Shown piece by piece: positions 17,551-25,587 of a DNA stretch of 33,425 nt. Both the position numbers and the translations under genes were made by a program. Within the stretch, counting starts at the first letter, position 1. Every line of letters begins with the position of its first letter. The stretch is taken from positions 1 through 33,425 of the forward strand of contig NZ_CVSZ01000009.1 in assembly GCF_001180325.1 (NCBI RefSeq). Direction: 5' to 3'. The notes under the pieces are model-generated. The model was not told where the DNA came from. It was given only the letters and a program-made list of their open reading frames with translations, and searched no databases. This stretch comes from Prochlorococcus marinus (GTDB lineage Bacteria; Cyanobacteriota; Cyanobacteriia; PCC-6307; Cyanobiaceae).

Positions 17551-18540
17551 ATGACCCAACTCTTTTACGACACAGATGCAGATCTAAGTCTTTTAAATAA
17601 TAAAACAATAGCGATTATTGGATATGGTTCACAAGGTCATGCACATGCCCTAAACCTAAAAGATAGCGGCATGGATGTAATTGTTGGACTATATAAAGGA
17701 AGTAAGTCTGAAAGTAAAGCTATTAACGATGGTATACAAGTATTTAGTGTTTCTGAAGCTTGCGAAAAAGCAGACTGGATTATGATTCTCCTCCCTGATG
17801 AGTTTCAGAAAGATGTTTACCTTAAAGAAATAGAACCAAACTTAAAAGAAGGAAAGATATTAAGTTTTGCTCATGGCTTCAATATAAGATTCGGACTTAT
17901 CAAACCTCCTAGTTTTGTGGATGTTGTAATGATTGCCCCAAAAGGACCTGGACACACTGTTCGTTGGGAATATCAAAATGGTCAAGGAGTACCAGCATTG
18001 TTTGCAGTAGAGCAGGATTCTTCCGGAAATGCGAGATCATTTGCGATGGCTTACGCTAAAGGAATTGGCGGAACGAGAGCTGGGATTCTTGAAACAAACT
18101 TCAAAGAAGAAACAGAAACTGATTTATTTGGTGAACAAGCAGTTTTGTGCGGAGGATTATCGGAACTCGTCAAATCAGGCTTCGAAACTCTTGTAGAGGC
18201 AGGATATCAGCCCGAACTTGCTTACTTCGAATGCTTACATGAAGTGAAACTTATTGTTGATTTAATGGTGAAGGGAGGCTTATCTCAAATGAGAGATTCC
18301 ATTTCAAATACTGCAGAATATGGAGATTATGTAAGTGGTAAAAGACTTATCAATAGTGATACAAAGAAAGAAATGCAGAAAATTCTAAAAGATATTCAAG
18401 ATGGAACTTTCGCTAAGAATTTTGTGGAAGAATGCGATAAAAATAAACCCTTAATGACAAAATTAAGAGAAGAGAATTCAAAACATGAAATTGAAAAAGT
18501 GGGTAAAGGTCTGCGCTCGATGTTCAGTTGGCTGAAATAA
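17551..18540 (+). CDS. ilvC: Ketol-acid reductoisomerase (NADP)
   Basis: Second enzyme of valine and isoleucine synthesis: alkyl migration and NADPH reduction of acetolactate or acetohydroxybutyrate. The 329-residue class I enzyme has the Rossmann motif [17 protein letters not shown] (24-40), the NADPH-selecting loop [24 protein letters not shown], and the metal-binding acidic motif [17 protein letters not shown]. The C-terminal knotted helical domain is complete ([13 protein letters not shown]). Its product line also supplies 2-oxoisovalerate to PanB encoded 4 kb upstream. The cobD gene starts inside its last codons. Confidence 0.97.
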   Translation: MTQLFYDTDADLSLLNNKTIAIIGYGSQGHAHALNLKDSGMDVIVGLYKGSKSESKAINDGIQVFSVSEACEKADWIMILLPDEFQKDVYLKEIEPNLKEGKILSFAHGFNIRFGLIKPPSFVDVVMIAPKGPGHTVRWEYQNGQGVPALFAVEQDSSGNARSFAMAYAKGIGGTRAGILETNFKEETETDLFGEQAVLCGGLSELVKSGFETLVEAGYQPELAYFECLHEVKLIVDLMVKGGLSQMRDSISNTAEYGDYVSGKRLINSDTKKEMQKILKDIQDGTFAKNFVEECDKNKPLMTKLREENSKHEIEKVGKGLRSMFSWLK

Positions 18541-19553
18541 ATTTATTTTTAATATTTCTTGGATCGATTGGTTTTGATTTATTGATAGGCGATCCAAGAT
18601 TCTTAATTCACCCTGTTCAAGTAATTGGCTTTTACATAAAAAAAATATCTGATTACCTCATAAATAATTTTGGGGAAAATAAAAATATATTGTTTTGGGG
18701 AGGGTTCATCATAGCTTTATCCACTATTGGAATGAGTTTTGGTTTAGGAAAATTGATGGAACTCAGTTATATGAAATCAGGAAATCACTTTTTTGTTGGA
18801 TTGTTAATTTTTTTTGGACTTTCAAGTTGTTTTGCGACTAAAGGACTTATTTCAAGTGTGAAAGAGATTGCAGACCTAATAGAACACGAAGAAATTAATG
18901 ACCAAAATAAGAAAATAATCAAAGAGAAGGTACAAAGGATAGTTAGTAGGGATGTAAGTTCATCTTCTTTAGAACATCTTTTGAGATCAAGTACAGAGAG
19001 TCTGACCGAGAATTCTGTTGATGGAATATTTGGACCATTATTTTGGATTTTTATTGGAATTTTTTTTATGAAATTTTCAATTTTTCTGCCAGGGCCTTTA
19101 TCACTTGGTTTTTCTTATAAAGCCATAAGTACTTTAGATTCAATGATAGGTTACAGATATGATTATTTTAGATATTTAGGTTTTTTCAGTGCAAAAATCG
19201 AAGATATTTTTACGTTCGTTCCTTCAAGATTAGTTTTAATTACATTACCTTTAGTTAGTCCCAAAATTAATGAGTATGGAACAATCATAAAAAAAAGCTA
19301 TCTTGATGGTAAAAAATATGATTCGCCTAATGCAGGGATTTCAGAAGCTATATTTGCTTATATTTCTGGAATAAAATTGGGTGGAAAAAGTAAATATAAA
19401 AATGAAATTATTGAAAAGCCAATAATTAATGAGACTGGAGATAATTGCACTGAAGAAAAAATCAAATTAATTTGTCAATTAATTATGAGATTACAATTTT
19501 TGTGGATAATAATTTTTGCCTTAATTTTTTTTATAATATCTAGTTTAATTTGA
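18528..19553 (+). CDS. cobD: Adenosylcobinamide-phosphate synthase (CbiB/CobD)
   Basis: Integral membrane enzyme that attaches the aminopropanol arm to adenosylcobyric acid in (pseudo)cobalamin synthesis. The 341-residue protein opens with the family signature [22 protein letters not shown] (about 15-36), has several hydrophobic helices, [35 protein letters not shown] (about 138-172) in the middle, and [21 protein letters not shown] near the end. The start is a TTG (18528) that overlaps the ilvC 3' end by 13 bases; there is no ATG before the conserved core. Prochlorococcus makes a B12-type corrinoid, which fits. Confidence 0.92.
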   Translation: MAEINLFLIFLGSIGFDLLIGDPRFLIHPVQVIGFYIKKISDYLINNFGENKNILFWGGFIIALSTIGMSFGLGKLMELSYMKSGNHFFVGLLIFFGLSSCFATKGLISSVKEIADLIEHEEINDQNKKIIKEKVQRIVSRDVSSSSLEHLLRSSTESLTENSVDGIFGPLFWIFIGIFFMKFSIFLPGPLSLGFSYKAISTLDSMIGYRYDYFRYLGFFSAKIEDIFTFVPSRLVLITLPLVSPKINEYGTIIKKSYLDGKKYDSPNAGISEAIFAYISGIKLGGKSKYKNEIIEKPIINETGDNCTEEKIKLICQLIMRLQFLWIIIFALIFFIISSLI

Positions 19554-19595
19554 TAATAAATTAGTTTAAAAATTATTAGAATAAAACTAAAACCA

Positions 19596-19841
19596 ATGCA
19601 AGAAAACGGATCTCAAGTAGAAAATCAAAATGATGATCTTACTAATACATCATCAACTGATAATGAATACTCAAAATGGGTAGACAATCAGGGTGATGAA
19701 GTTAAGAATGTTTTTGGATTCAATAACAGTGCTGAGCTTGTAAATGGTAGAGCAGCAATGATCGGATTCTTAATGCTCATATTAACCGAGTTAGTTTTTA
19801 GCGGCAGACCAGTCACTTCTTCAATTTTTGGTATCAATTAA
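19596..19841 (+). CDS. hli: High-light-inducible (Hli/Scp) chlorophyll-binding protein
   Basis: The 81-residue protein has a polar, acidic 45-residue N-terminus and one chlorophyll a/b-binding-type helix, AELVNGRAAMIGFLMLILTE. Glu47, Asn50 and Arg52 form the E-x-x-N-x-R motif that ligates chlorophyll and locks paired helices. It ends in a short GRPVTSSIFGIN tail. Hli proteins sit in the thylakoid membrane, bind chlorophyll and carotenoid, and protect photosystem II or chlorophyll synthesis under light stress. The N-terminal extension is longer than in the minimal ~40-65 residue Hlips. The next gene starts two bases after its stop, so the two are probably cotranscribed. Confidence 0.92.
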   Translation: MQENGSQVENQNDDLTNTSSTDNEYSKWVDNQGDEVKNVFGFNNSAELVNGRAAMIGFLMLILTELVFSGRPVTSSIFGIN

Positions 19842-19843
19842 AA

Positions 19844-20056
19844 ATGGAAGAAAAAAAATCTAATCCAATAAAAGCAATCCTATACATATCAGTGTGGGTA
19901 ATAATTTGGGGAACATTAGGCTCTTTCATTGATTATCCTCTTTATAAAAATAAAATTTACTTAGAAGGAAGCATATATCAGTATCTTACTTTCGCAATTA
20001 CAGCGATAATATCAATAATAAGTGCAAAGTTTTTTTATAAGAAAATTGATTTATAA
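19844..20056 (+). CDS. Two-helix small membrane protein cotranscribed with hli
   Basis: The 70-residue protein has two predicted transmembrane helices (about 8-27, AILYISVWVIIWGTLGSFID, and about 46-63, YLTFAITAIISIISAKFF) with lysine-rich ends (MEEKKSNP..., ...YKKIDL) placing both termini in the cytoplasm. A short loop YPLYKNKIYLEGS joins the helices. It begins two bases after the hli stop, so translational coupling is likely. I do not recognise a named family. The link to Hli suggests, but does not show, a thylakoid location. Its 3' end overlaps the convergent 85-residue gene by six bases. Confidence 0.75.
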   Translation: MEEKKSNPIKAILYISVWVIIWGTLGSFIDYPLYKNKIYLEGSIYQYLTFAITAIISIISAKFFYKKIDL

Positions 20057-20308
20057 AAACTTGTACCTAAATTTCTTAATTATTTTTGCTGGTTCTTTAC
20101 TTTCATTGGACTCGTAAAGTATCCACTGATGTGTCTCAGTATCATGATCACAACCATAATTTCCAGATGGGTTATCGTAACTTGAAAGATATGAATGACA
20201 ATTTTGGTCTGCCTCAAAAGCGGAGTCATAACCTGTTAGAAAATATATCAAAAAAAGAACAGTTATCAACAAAAAAAATATTTGAGAAACTAAACTAACT
20301 ACCTTCAT
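20051..20308 (-). CDS. Small membrane-anchored protein with cysteines, unknown function
   Basis: The 85-residue protein begins MKVVSLVSQIFFLLITVLFL, one hydrophobic segment (about 5-25) serving as signal anchor or signal peptide, then an acidic, Ser/Tyr-rich exported region with cysteines in QNCHS and NYGCDHD. The two cysteines could form a disulfide outside the cytoplasm. The tail is basic (KIIKKFRYKFL). No family recognised. A shorter ORF on the opposite strand lies within it but has no plausible start context or composition. Its 3' end overlaps the 70-residue gene. Confidence 0.6.
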   Translation of the reverse strand: MKVVSLVSQIFFLLITVLFLIYFLTGYDSAFEADQNCHSYLSSYDNPSGNYGCDHDTETHQWILYESNESKEPAKIIKKFRYKFL

Positions 20309-20365
20309 GAGATATTCTAAAATTTAAATATATCATCTAATAAAATCTTTCGATCAAAAATATAG

Positions 20366-20608
20366 CTAACGTCCTACATTAAATACAAAGTCATGGAATT
20401 CTTGATTCTTTAAATACAGGATGACTAGCAATACTAAAATGATATTTAAGCCTATTACTATTGATCCAAAAATATTTATTTGTTTTTTGCCTGGCAAAGT
20501 GTAAGTAAATTTCTTGCCTTTAAGAAAACTAGCTAAGCCTTTTTTTTCTTTTATTTGAGTATTTTGAGTATTATTCTTAACTTCGTTATCAGAAAAACCT
20601 TTTACCAT
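20366..20608 (-). CDS. Small C-terminally anchored membrane protein, unknown function
   Basis: The 80-residue protein has a hydrophilic Asn/Lys-rich N-terminal half (MVKGFSDNEVKNNTQNTQ) followed by a single membrane helix at about 48-66 (IFGSIVIGLNIILVLLVILYL) and a short tail (KNQEFHDFVFNVGR). This topology places the N-terminal half in the cytoplasm. No family recognised. It is one of three consecutive minus-strand small exported or membrane proteins between hli and HU, with gaps of about 55 bases, so they could share a transcript. Confidence 0.6.
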   Translation of the reverse strand: MVKGFSDNEVKNNTQNTQIKEKKGLASFLKGKKFTYTLPGKKQINIFGSIVIGLNIILVLLVILYLKNQEFHDFVFNVGR

Positions 20609-20662
20609 TACAAATTAAATAACAAATTTATAATATTCCAAAAAAATAAATTATTTTAATAA

Positions 20663-20974
20663 TTAACAATTTTTAATCACATATGGGATCATTAAGGAAA
20701 TTCTCTCATTTGAGAAATTATTAAAAAAATACGCTTCAATAATTTCCGTTTGCAGCCCCAATAAACTTGATTGACATTTGAATCTATTTTGGTCAAATAC
20801 TACTAATTGAAGTTTTTCTATTTCAGAAACTAATTCTTTACATATTTGGGTTCGAGAATCTTTAAAACAATCATTAGATTGTTTTAAAATCTTAGACTTT
20901 GTTGGTATCGTTTCAGCCATAACAAAATTAGATAACAACAAAAATTTCAGGAATAAAATAGTTAAACATTTCAT
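20663..20974 (-). CDS. Secreted small protein with signal peptide and cysteines, unknown function
   Basis: The 103-residue protein begins with a classical signal peptide (MKCLTILFLKFLLLSNFVMA), with likely cleavage after VMA before ETIPTKS. The mature ~83 residues are mostly helical and contain four cysteines (SNDCFKD, TQICKEL, RFKCQSS, and the final KNC), an even number that could form two disulfides. No lipobox at the cleavage site. No family recognised. It lies upstream of the other minus-strand small genes and downstream of the HU terminator. Confidence 0.65.
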   Translation of the reverse strand: MKCLTILFLKFLLLSNFVMAETIPTKSKILKQSNDCFKDSRTQICKELVSEIEKLQLVVFDQNRFKCQSSLLGLQTEIIEAYFFNNFSNERISLMIPYVIKNC

Positions 20975-21053
20975 TACTTCTTAAGATTTTCAAAATTTTG
21001 GATGCCTCGTTAAGAGTGTTGGGCATTGAGCTAATTGCTTGTTTTTGCGATTT

Positions 21054-21081
21054 AAAAAAAAAGATGCCCTAAAGAGCACCT
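21054..21081 (-). terminator. Rho-independent terminator of the HU gene
   Basis: On the minus strand an 8-bp stem AGGTGCTC/GGGCATCT (two G-U pairs) with loop TTTA is followed by a run of nine T. It lies 32 bases beyond the HU stop codon. This is the clearest intrinsic terminator in the window. Confidence 0.85.
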
Positions 21082-21112
21082 AGTTATTAAAGGAAGAAAT
21101 AGATTAAAAAAA

Positions 21113-21388
21113 TTACCCTTGAACTCTATCCTTAAAAAGTTTACCTGCAGAAAATGTTGGAACTCTTTTAGCGGGTATTGCTATTTTTTCGCCTGTCTTA
21201 GGGTTTAATCCCTGTCTTGCAGAACGATCTCTTGGTTCAAAAGAACCAAATCCTAGTAAAGAGACTTTTTTGCCTTCCACTACTGAATCAACAATAGTTT
21301 CAATAGCTGCATCAACAACTAAAGAAACATCCGTTTTTGTGAGCTCTGTACGAGCTGCAACAAGATTTACTAAATCAGCTTTGTTCAT
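21113..21388 (-). CDS. hup: HU-family DNA-binding protein
   Basis: The 91-residue histone-like protein coats and bends DNA in the nucleoid as a dimer. MNKADLVNLVAARTELTK is the N-terminal helix pair, VSLLGFGSFEPRDRSARQGLNPKTGEKIAIPAKRVPTFSAGKLFKD contains the beta arms with the GF.SF signature and the RxGxNPxTGE arm tip carrying the intercalating proline. The length is normal for HU (90-95). The gene is monocistronic: it has a strong terminator downstream and a leader with two alternative hairpins upstream. Confidence 0.97.
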   Translation of the reverse strand: MNKADLVNLVAARTELTKTDVSLVVDAAIETIVDSVVEGKKVSLLGFGSFEPRDRSARQGLNPKTGEKIAIPAKRVPTFSAGKLFKDRVQG

Positions 21389-21408
21389 TGAAATTTAAAT
21401 TAAAGCTA

Positions 21409-21447
21409 GGGGTTAAAAAAAAGATTTAAATCGAGTTTAACCCTCGA
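21409..21447 (-). promoter_or_regulatory. Attenuator-like leader of the HU gene
   Basis: On the minus strand, TCGAG and CTCGA form a hairpin with loop GGTTAAA (21431-21447), followed by TTTAAATC and a run of eight T. The same GGGTTAAA can instead pair with TTTAACCC (21410-21417), an 8-bp stem that would absorb the T-run into its loop. The two structures exclude each other and end about 20 bases before the HU start codon. They fit a terminator/antiterminator switch or an operator palindrome. No ligand or regulator is known. Confidence 0.4.
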
Positions 21448-21460
21448 ACTTTCACATCAT

Positions 21461-21598
21461 ATGGAGCAAATACAAATACGGCAACCGAAAATGCCGGTGG
21501 CGCAAAGCTTTATACAAATTTTAGGGACATTTTTAGCAACATTATTTATTTCTTATAGACGCGCTTTTTCATTCATAAAAAAAAGAATCTTCATTTAG
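21461..21598 (+). CDS. Possible 45-aa single-pass membrane micropeptide
   Basis: ATG at 21461 opens a 45-codon ORF: a polar start (MEQIQIRQPKMPVAQ), one hydrophobic helix (about 16-31, SFIQILGTFLATLFIS) and a strongly basic tail (YRRAFSFIKKRIFI). It is divergent from the HU gene, and its 5' part is more GC-rich than the surrounding noncoding DNA, as expected for coding sequence here. A helix followed by basic residues fits a membrane micropeptide with a cytoplasmic C-terminus. No Shine-Dalgarno and no family recognised; a chance ORF is possible. Confidence 0.4.
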   Translation: MEQIQIRQPKMPVAQSFIQILGTFLATLFISYRRAFSFIKKRIFI

Positions 21599-22013
21599 AG
21601 AACAGCAAAAAGCATTGGTAGCACTGGATTTAGCATTAAAAATCTAACTACATTTAGCAAAGGGGGAAAATGTCAAAGGGGAGGTGAATTTAAGAATTTG
21701 AGCTATTTATTATGTTTTATTAATTTTCAGATATATTTCCTTCTCATCACATGAACAAACACAATTTGTATTTTGAAATCAAGAAAAATCTGGTTTTCTC
21801 ATAATTAAACTTTCTCTATAAATCGTTTTATGCACTGAGCAGATGGATGAAGAAATTGTAATTAATTAGAAAATTAATACTCTCCAAGATCTAATAAAGT
21901 TGATTAGTGAAGCCTTAAATTTGAGTTTTTTTTTAATTTTTGCATCTATTATTCAAATATCAGTAATTTAAATAAATTATCTCAATATTTAACTAATCAA
22001 TGATAAAGAAAAA
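21599..22013. other. 415-base region without a convincing gene
   Basis: AT-rich DNA upstream of the debranching-enzyme gene. It contains a strong Shine-Dalgarno-like GGGGAGGTGA near 21678-21687, followed by TTG 21698 opening an 18-codon hydrophobic ORF that overlaps a 17-codon ORF by ATGA. These are too short to call as genes. TTTAGCA recurs three times between about 21530 and 21660. A small RNA or the glgX promoter could lie here, but no structure is decisive. Confidence 0.4.
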
Positions 22014-24047
22014 GTGATTCATCTCAATAAAGGTAAACCATTTCCTTTAGGGAGTTCTCTAACTTCACAAGGGATTAATTTTTCCTTAGTAGCCACAAAT
22101 GCAGAATATGTAGAAATCTTATTGTTTGAGAAAGAGGACTCTATTTCCCCAAAAAGCATATTCAAATTAGATCAGACTCATAATACAGGTCCATACTGGC
22201 ATGCGGAAATAAAAAATCTAGATGAAGGTTGTATTTATGCTTTTAGAGTGAAACAAAAAAATAATGAAATTAATAATAACTATGAAAAAAAAGTATTACT
22301 TGATCCATGTTCAAGGGGTATTACCGGATGGGGAAGTTATAAAAGAGAAAATGCCTTAAAAAATCAAGAAAATACTAATTCTTGTCTTAAAAGTGTTGTT
22401 TGCGATAGAAAATTATTTAATTTTAAGGATTATCCAAGACCGAAACATTCTTGGGAAGAAACAATTATTTATGAACTCCATATCAAAGCTTTTACTGAAT
22501 CAACTGATAAAGATGAAAGTTGTTTTAAGAAATTCTTAAAAAAAATTCCTTATCTCAAAGAACTGGGTATTACAACAATTGAATTACTTCCAATTTTTTG
22601 TTTTGATCCTACTGATGCACCAAATGGTCTAAAAAATTTTTGGGGATATAGTCCAATTAATTGGTTTACTCCGCATTTTGAATATCTTTCGAATGAATCC
22701 GCCGAAAAGAATAGAGAGGAATTTAGAAGATTTGTAGAGGAATGTCATAAAGCAGACATTGAAGTCATATTAGATGTTGTATACAATCACACTTGCGAGG
22801 GTGACTCAAAAGGGCCAGCAATATCTTGGAAAGGTATAGATGAAAATCTTTATTACTTTATTGGGAAAGATAAAAATTTTCAGGACGTCTCCGGATGTGG
22901 TAATACTATTGCAGCAAACAGAGGATTGGTTAGAAAACTAATAATTGAATCTTTAAAATGTTGGGCGAGTGAATTAGGAGTTGATGGTTTTAGATTTGAT
23001 TTAGGAATTGCCCTATCAAGAGGAGAAAATCTTTCACCGCTTGATAATCCTCCAATTTTTGAAGATATAGAATGTGAACCAGAACTTATCGATATCAAGT
23101 TCATAAGTGAGCCATGGGACTGTGGCGGTTTATATAAATTAGGTGATTTCCCATCTAAGAATACTTTCACTTGGAATGGTCATTTTAGAGATGACTTGAG
23201 GAGATTTTGGAAGGGGGATAAAGATACAGCTTGGAATATGAGCGATAAAATCAAAGGTACTCCATCAATTTATAAAGGAGATACTATTTTGCCAAAATCA
23301 ATAAACTTTATAACTTCACATGATGGATTCACTCTAAAAGATTTAGTAACTTTCAATAGAAAACATAATTTTGCGAACAGAGAGCAAAACAGAGATGGTG
23401 ATAACCATAACAATTCTTGGAATCATGGTACTGAGGGACCAACTACGAACTTATTAATCAATGATTTAAGAAAAAGACAACAAAAAAATCTTGTTCTTAG
23501 TTTACTTATCTCTAAAGGTGTTCCAATGATACTTATGGGAGATGAAATAGGAAGATCACAAGGCGGGAACAACAATTCTTGGTGCCAAGATAATTTATTG
23601 GGCTGGATGAATTGGGAACAAGGTCAACAAGATTTGGAATTATTAGAATATTTTAAATATGTTATAAAAATCCGAAAAAAACTAATAAACATTTTCAATC
23701 CATCATTCTTCCCTAATAATCAAACCAATAAAAATATTCCAACATATCATTGGCATGGAACAAAGTTAGATAGCCCCGATTGGAGTAGTTGGTCTCACAC
23801 AGTTGCCTTTAGCATTAACCAAGACAATACTAATCCGCTGGTTTGGATAGGTTTAAATGCATATTCAAAAAGTATCGATTTCCCCTTACCGAAATGTAAA
23901 TATAATTGGTTAAAAGTTATCGACACTAGCATGTCTGAGATTTTTGAACCCTTAACCATTAATGAAAAATCTGTTTCAATAAAGAGTAGAAGCTCTTTAC
24001 TAATCATTTCAGAAGAAGTATTTGGGGCAAAAAATAATTTATTCTAA
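22014..24047 (+). CDS. glgX: Glycogen debranching enzyme (isoamylase type, GH13)
   Basis: Hydrolyses alpha-1,6 branches of glycogen, releasing linear chains for phosphorylase. The 677-residue protein begins with an early-set N-terminal domain (KPFPLGSSLTSQGINFSLVATNA, about 8-100) and then the GH13 barrel: DVVYNHT (254-260), DGFRFDLG with nucleophile Asp329, FISEPWD with acid Glu366, and TSHDGFTL with His436/Asp437. NWFTPHFEYL is typical of the isoamylase/GlgX group. It ends with a small beta domain. The start is GTG at 22014; there is no in-frame ATG before the domain. Cyanobacteria use this in night-time glycogen breakdown. Confidence 0.92.
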   Translation: MIHLNKGKPFPLGSSLTSQGINFSLVATNAEYVEILLFEKEDSISPKSIFKLDQTHNTGPYWHAEIKNLDEGCIYAFRVKQKNNEINNNYEKKVLLDPCSRGITGWGSYKRENALKNQENTNSCLKSVVCDRKLFNFKDYPRPKHSWEETIIYELHIKAFTESTDKDESCFKKFLKKIPYLKELGITTIELLPIFCFDPTDAPNGLKNFWGYSPINWFTPHFEYLSNESAEKNREEFRRFVEECHKADIEVILDVVYNHTCEGDSKGPAISWKGIDENLYYFIGKDKNFQDVSGCGNTIAANRGLVRKLIIESLKCWASELGVDGFRFDLGIALSRGENLSPLDNPPIFEDIECEPELIDIKFISEPWDCGGLYKLGDFPSKNTFTWNGHFRDDLRRFWKGDKDTAWNMSDKIKGTPSIYKGDTILPKSINFITSHDGFTLKDLVTFNRKHNFANREQNRDGDNHNNSWNHGTEGPTTNLLINDLRKRQQKNLVLSLLISKGVPMILMGDEIGRSQGGNNNSWCQDNLLGWMNWEQGQQDLELLEYFKYVIKIRKKLINIFNPSFFPNNQTNKNIPTYHWHGTKLDSPDWSSWSHTVAFSINQDNTNPLVWIGLNAYSKSIDFPLPKCKYNWLKVIDTSMSEIFEPLTINEKSVSIKSRSSLLIISEEVFGAKNNLF

Positions 24048-24048
24048 A

Positions 24049-24119
24049 AGCGGGCGGCGGGAATCGAACCCGCATCTTCAGCTTGGAAGGCTGAGGTTTT
24101 ACCACTAAACCACGCCCGC
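24049..24119 (-). tRNA. tRNA-Gly (TCC)
   Basis: On the minus strand GCGGGCG pairs with CGCCCGC, and the discriminator is T. Anticodon stem TCAGC/GCTGA encloses CTTCCAA, giving anticodon TCC, which reads GGA/GGG. The T-loop GGGTTCGATTCCCG is standard. No CCA is encoded. The gene begins two bases past the debranching-enzyme stop and is convergent to it. Confidence 0.97.
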
Positions 24120-24180
24120 ATTAAGTAATTGAATTACCATTGCAATAATACATTATCAAACAATAAACAAAGTAAAAAGA

Positions 24181-25578
24181 TTGGAAAATTCACACTCGAA
24201 AAAAAATATTTCTAGATCAACAACAAGATTAATGTTCTCTTATGGGCTAGGAGATGCAGGCACAGGTTTAGTCGCGACACAATTTGGTTTTTTTCTTTTC
24301 AAATTCTTTATTTCTGCTGGTTTACCAGTAATAATTGCAGGATCATTATTAATGTTAATAAAGATATGGGATGCAGTAAATGATCCGTTAATTGGATGGT
24401 TAAGTGATCGTACTAAATCAAGATGGGGGCCCAGAATCCCTTGGATGGTAGCAGCATCTGTTCCCCTTGGTTTCTCTTTAGCTGCAATATGGTGGACACC
24501 TACTGGTTCAGTGCTAACCAAGACTATTTACTATGCCATAATTTCTATAATCGTAATGACTGCTTATACAAGTATTAATCTCCCTTTCGCAGCTCTTTCT
24601 ACTGAAATTTCTGAAAAAACAGCAATAAGAACAAGACTAAACGCATCTAGATTTACTGGCTCAATAATCGCAGGACTAACTGGTTTAATAATTGCTGGAG
24701 TTGTATTAGGTTCCGAAGGATCAGCAAATAATGAATATTTTTTAATGGGTAAAATAAGCGGATGTATCGCAGTTGCTGCAACATTAATTTCTTGTTGGGG
24801 ATTAGCTCCATTCGCAAAAAAAGCAAGAAGGCCTTCAGGAAAAGTTGAAGCTATAACACTTCAATTCAAAAGGATCTTCAGAAATAAAAAATTTCTAAAA
24901 GTTATTACGCTCTATATTCTTCTCTGGTGCGCCTTACAATTAATGCAAACAGTAGCGTTAATCTATGTCGAGGATGTACTGAACGTACCAACTTATATTG
25001 CGAAGTGGATCCCCATACCTTTCCAAATTAGCGCTTTAGTGGGTTTACAAATATGGACCAGAGTATCAAATAAATTGAACAGGATTTCAGCATTAAACTA
25101 TGGAGCGATTATGTGGATTATTTCATGTACAGCAGCTTTATTTTTACCTTCACTATCAAAAATTTCAGTAGCTGGAGATATTTTATTCCTAAATACCAGC
25201 AACATATTTCTGTTCATTCTTTTAATTTTCATAATCTGTCTTATTGGCATTGGAGCTTCAACCGCTTTTCTTATCCCTTGGTCACTACTTCCTGATGCAA
25301 TAGACGAAGACCCAGAGAAACCAGCAGGATTATATACTGCTTGGATGGTACTTATTCAGAAGATTGGTATCGCGTTTAGTGTTCAATTATTAGGATTTTT
25401 ATTGTATTTATCAGGTTATCAATCATGCTTTGTTGATAAAGATGGCCTTAATGTTATTGAACAATGCTACTCAGCACAATTAACTATTAGATTATGTATT
25501 GGTTTTATACCCTCAATATTGGTAATCATTGGTCTTTTAATCATGAGAAAATGGGATCGAAAATTAATTACAAACTAA
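24181..25578 (+). CDS. GPH-family sugar:cation symporter (MelB-like MFS)
   Basis: The 465-residue protein has about 12 transmembrane helices. The signature KIWDAVNDPLIGWLSDRTKSRWGPRIPW (61-88) matches the glycoside-pentoside-hexuronide:cation symporter family; Asp64 and Asp68 align with the cation-binding Asp55 and Asp59 of E. coli MelB, so a Na+ or H+ coupled carrier is likely. The C-terminal part has SLLPDAIDEDPEKPAGLYTAWM, another family block. Substrate unknown: relatives carry melibiose, xylosides, glucuronides or other compounds. The start is TTG at 24181; no better start is near. It lies near the glycogen debranching gene but is not cotranscribed with it because the tRNA lies between. 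Confidence 0.87.
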   Translation: MENSHSKKNISRSTTRLMFSYGLGDAGTGLVATQFGFFLFKFFISAGLPVIIAGSLLMLIKIWDAVNDPLIGWLSDRTKSRWGPRIPWMVAASVPLGFSLAAIWWTPTGSVLTKTIYYAIISIIVMTAYTSINLPFAALSTEISEKTAIRTRLNASRFTGSIIAGLTGLIIAGVVLGSEGSANNEYFLMGKISGCIAVAATLISCWGLAPFAKKARRPSGKVEAITLQFKRIFRNKKFLKVITLYILLWCALQLMQTVALIYVEDVLNVPTYIAKWIPIPFQISALVGLQIWTRVSNKLNRISALNYGAIMWIISCTAALFLPSLSKISVAGDILFLNTSNIFLFILLIFIICLIGIGASTAFLIPWSLLPDAIDEDPEKPAGLYTAWMVLIQKIGIAFSVQLLGFLLYLSGYQSCFVDKDGLNVIEQCYSAQLTIRLCIGFIPSILVIIGLLIMRKWDRKLITN

Positions 25579-25587
25579 TATAAAGAT

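Noticed and set aside
20086..20298. A plus-strand ORF inside the 85-residue minus-strand gene
   Set aside because: No start context or membrane/signal features; the minus-strand protein has a clear signal anchor.
20928..21026. A 32-codon minus-strand ORF (MPNTLNEASKILKI) overlapping the start of the secreted protein gene
   Set aside because: It overlaps the signal-peptide region of a better-supported gene and has no independent support.
21530..21660. Three copies of TTTAGCA
   Set aside because: Spacing is irregular and flanks do not match, so it is not an array or CRISPR-like repeat.
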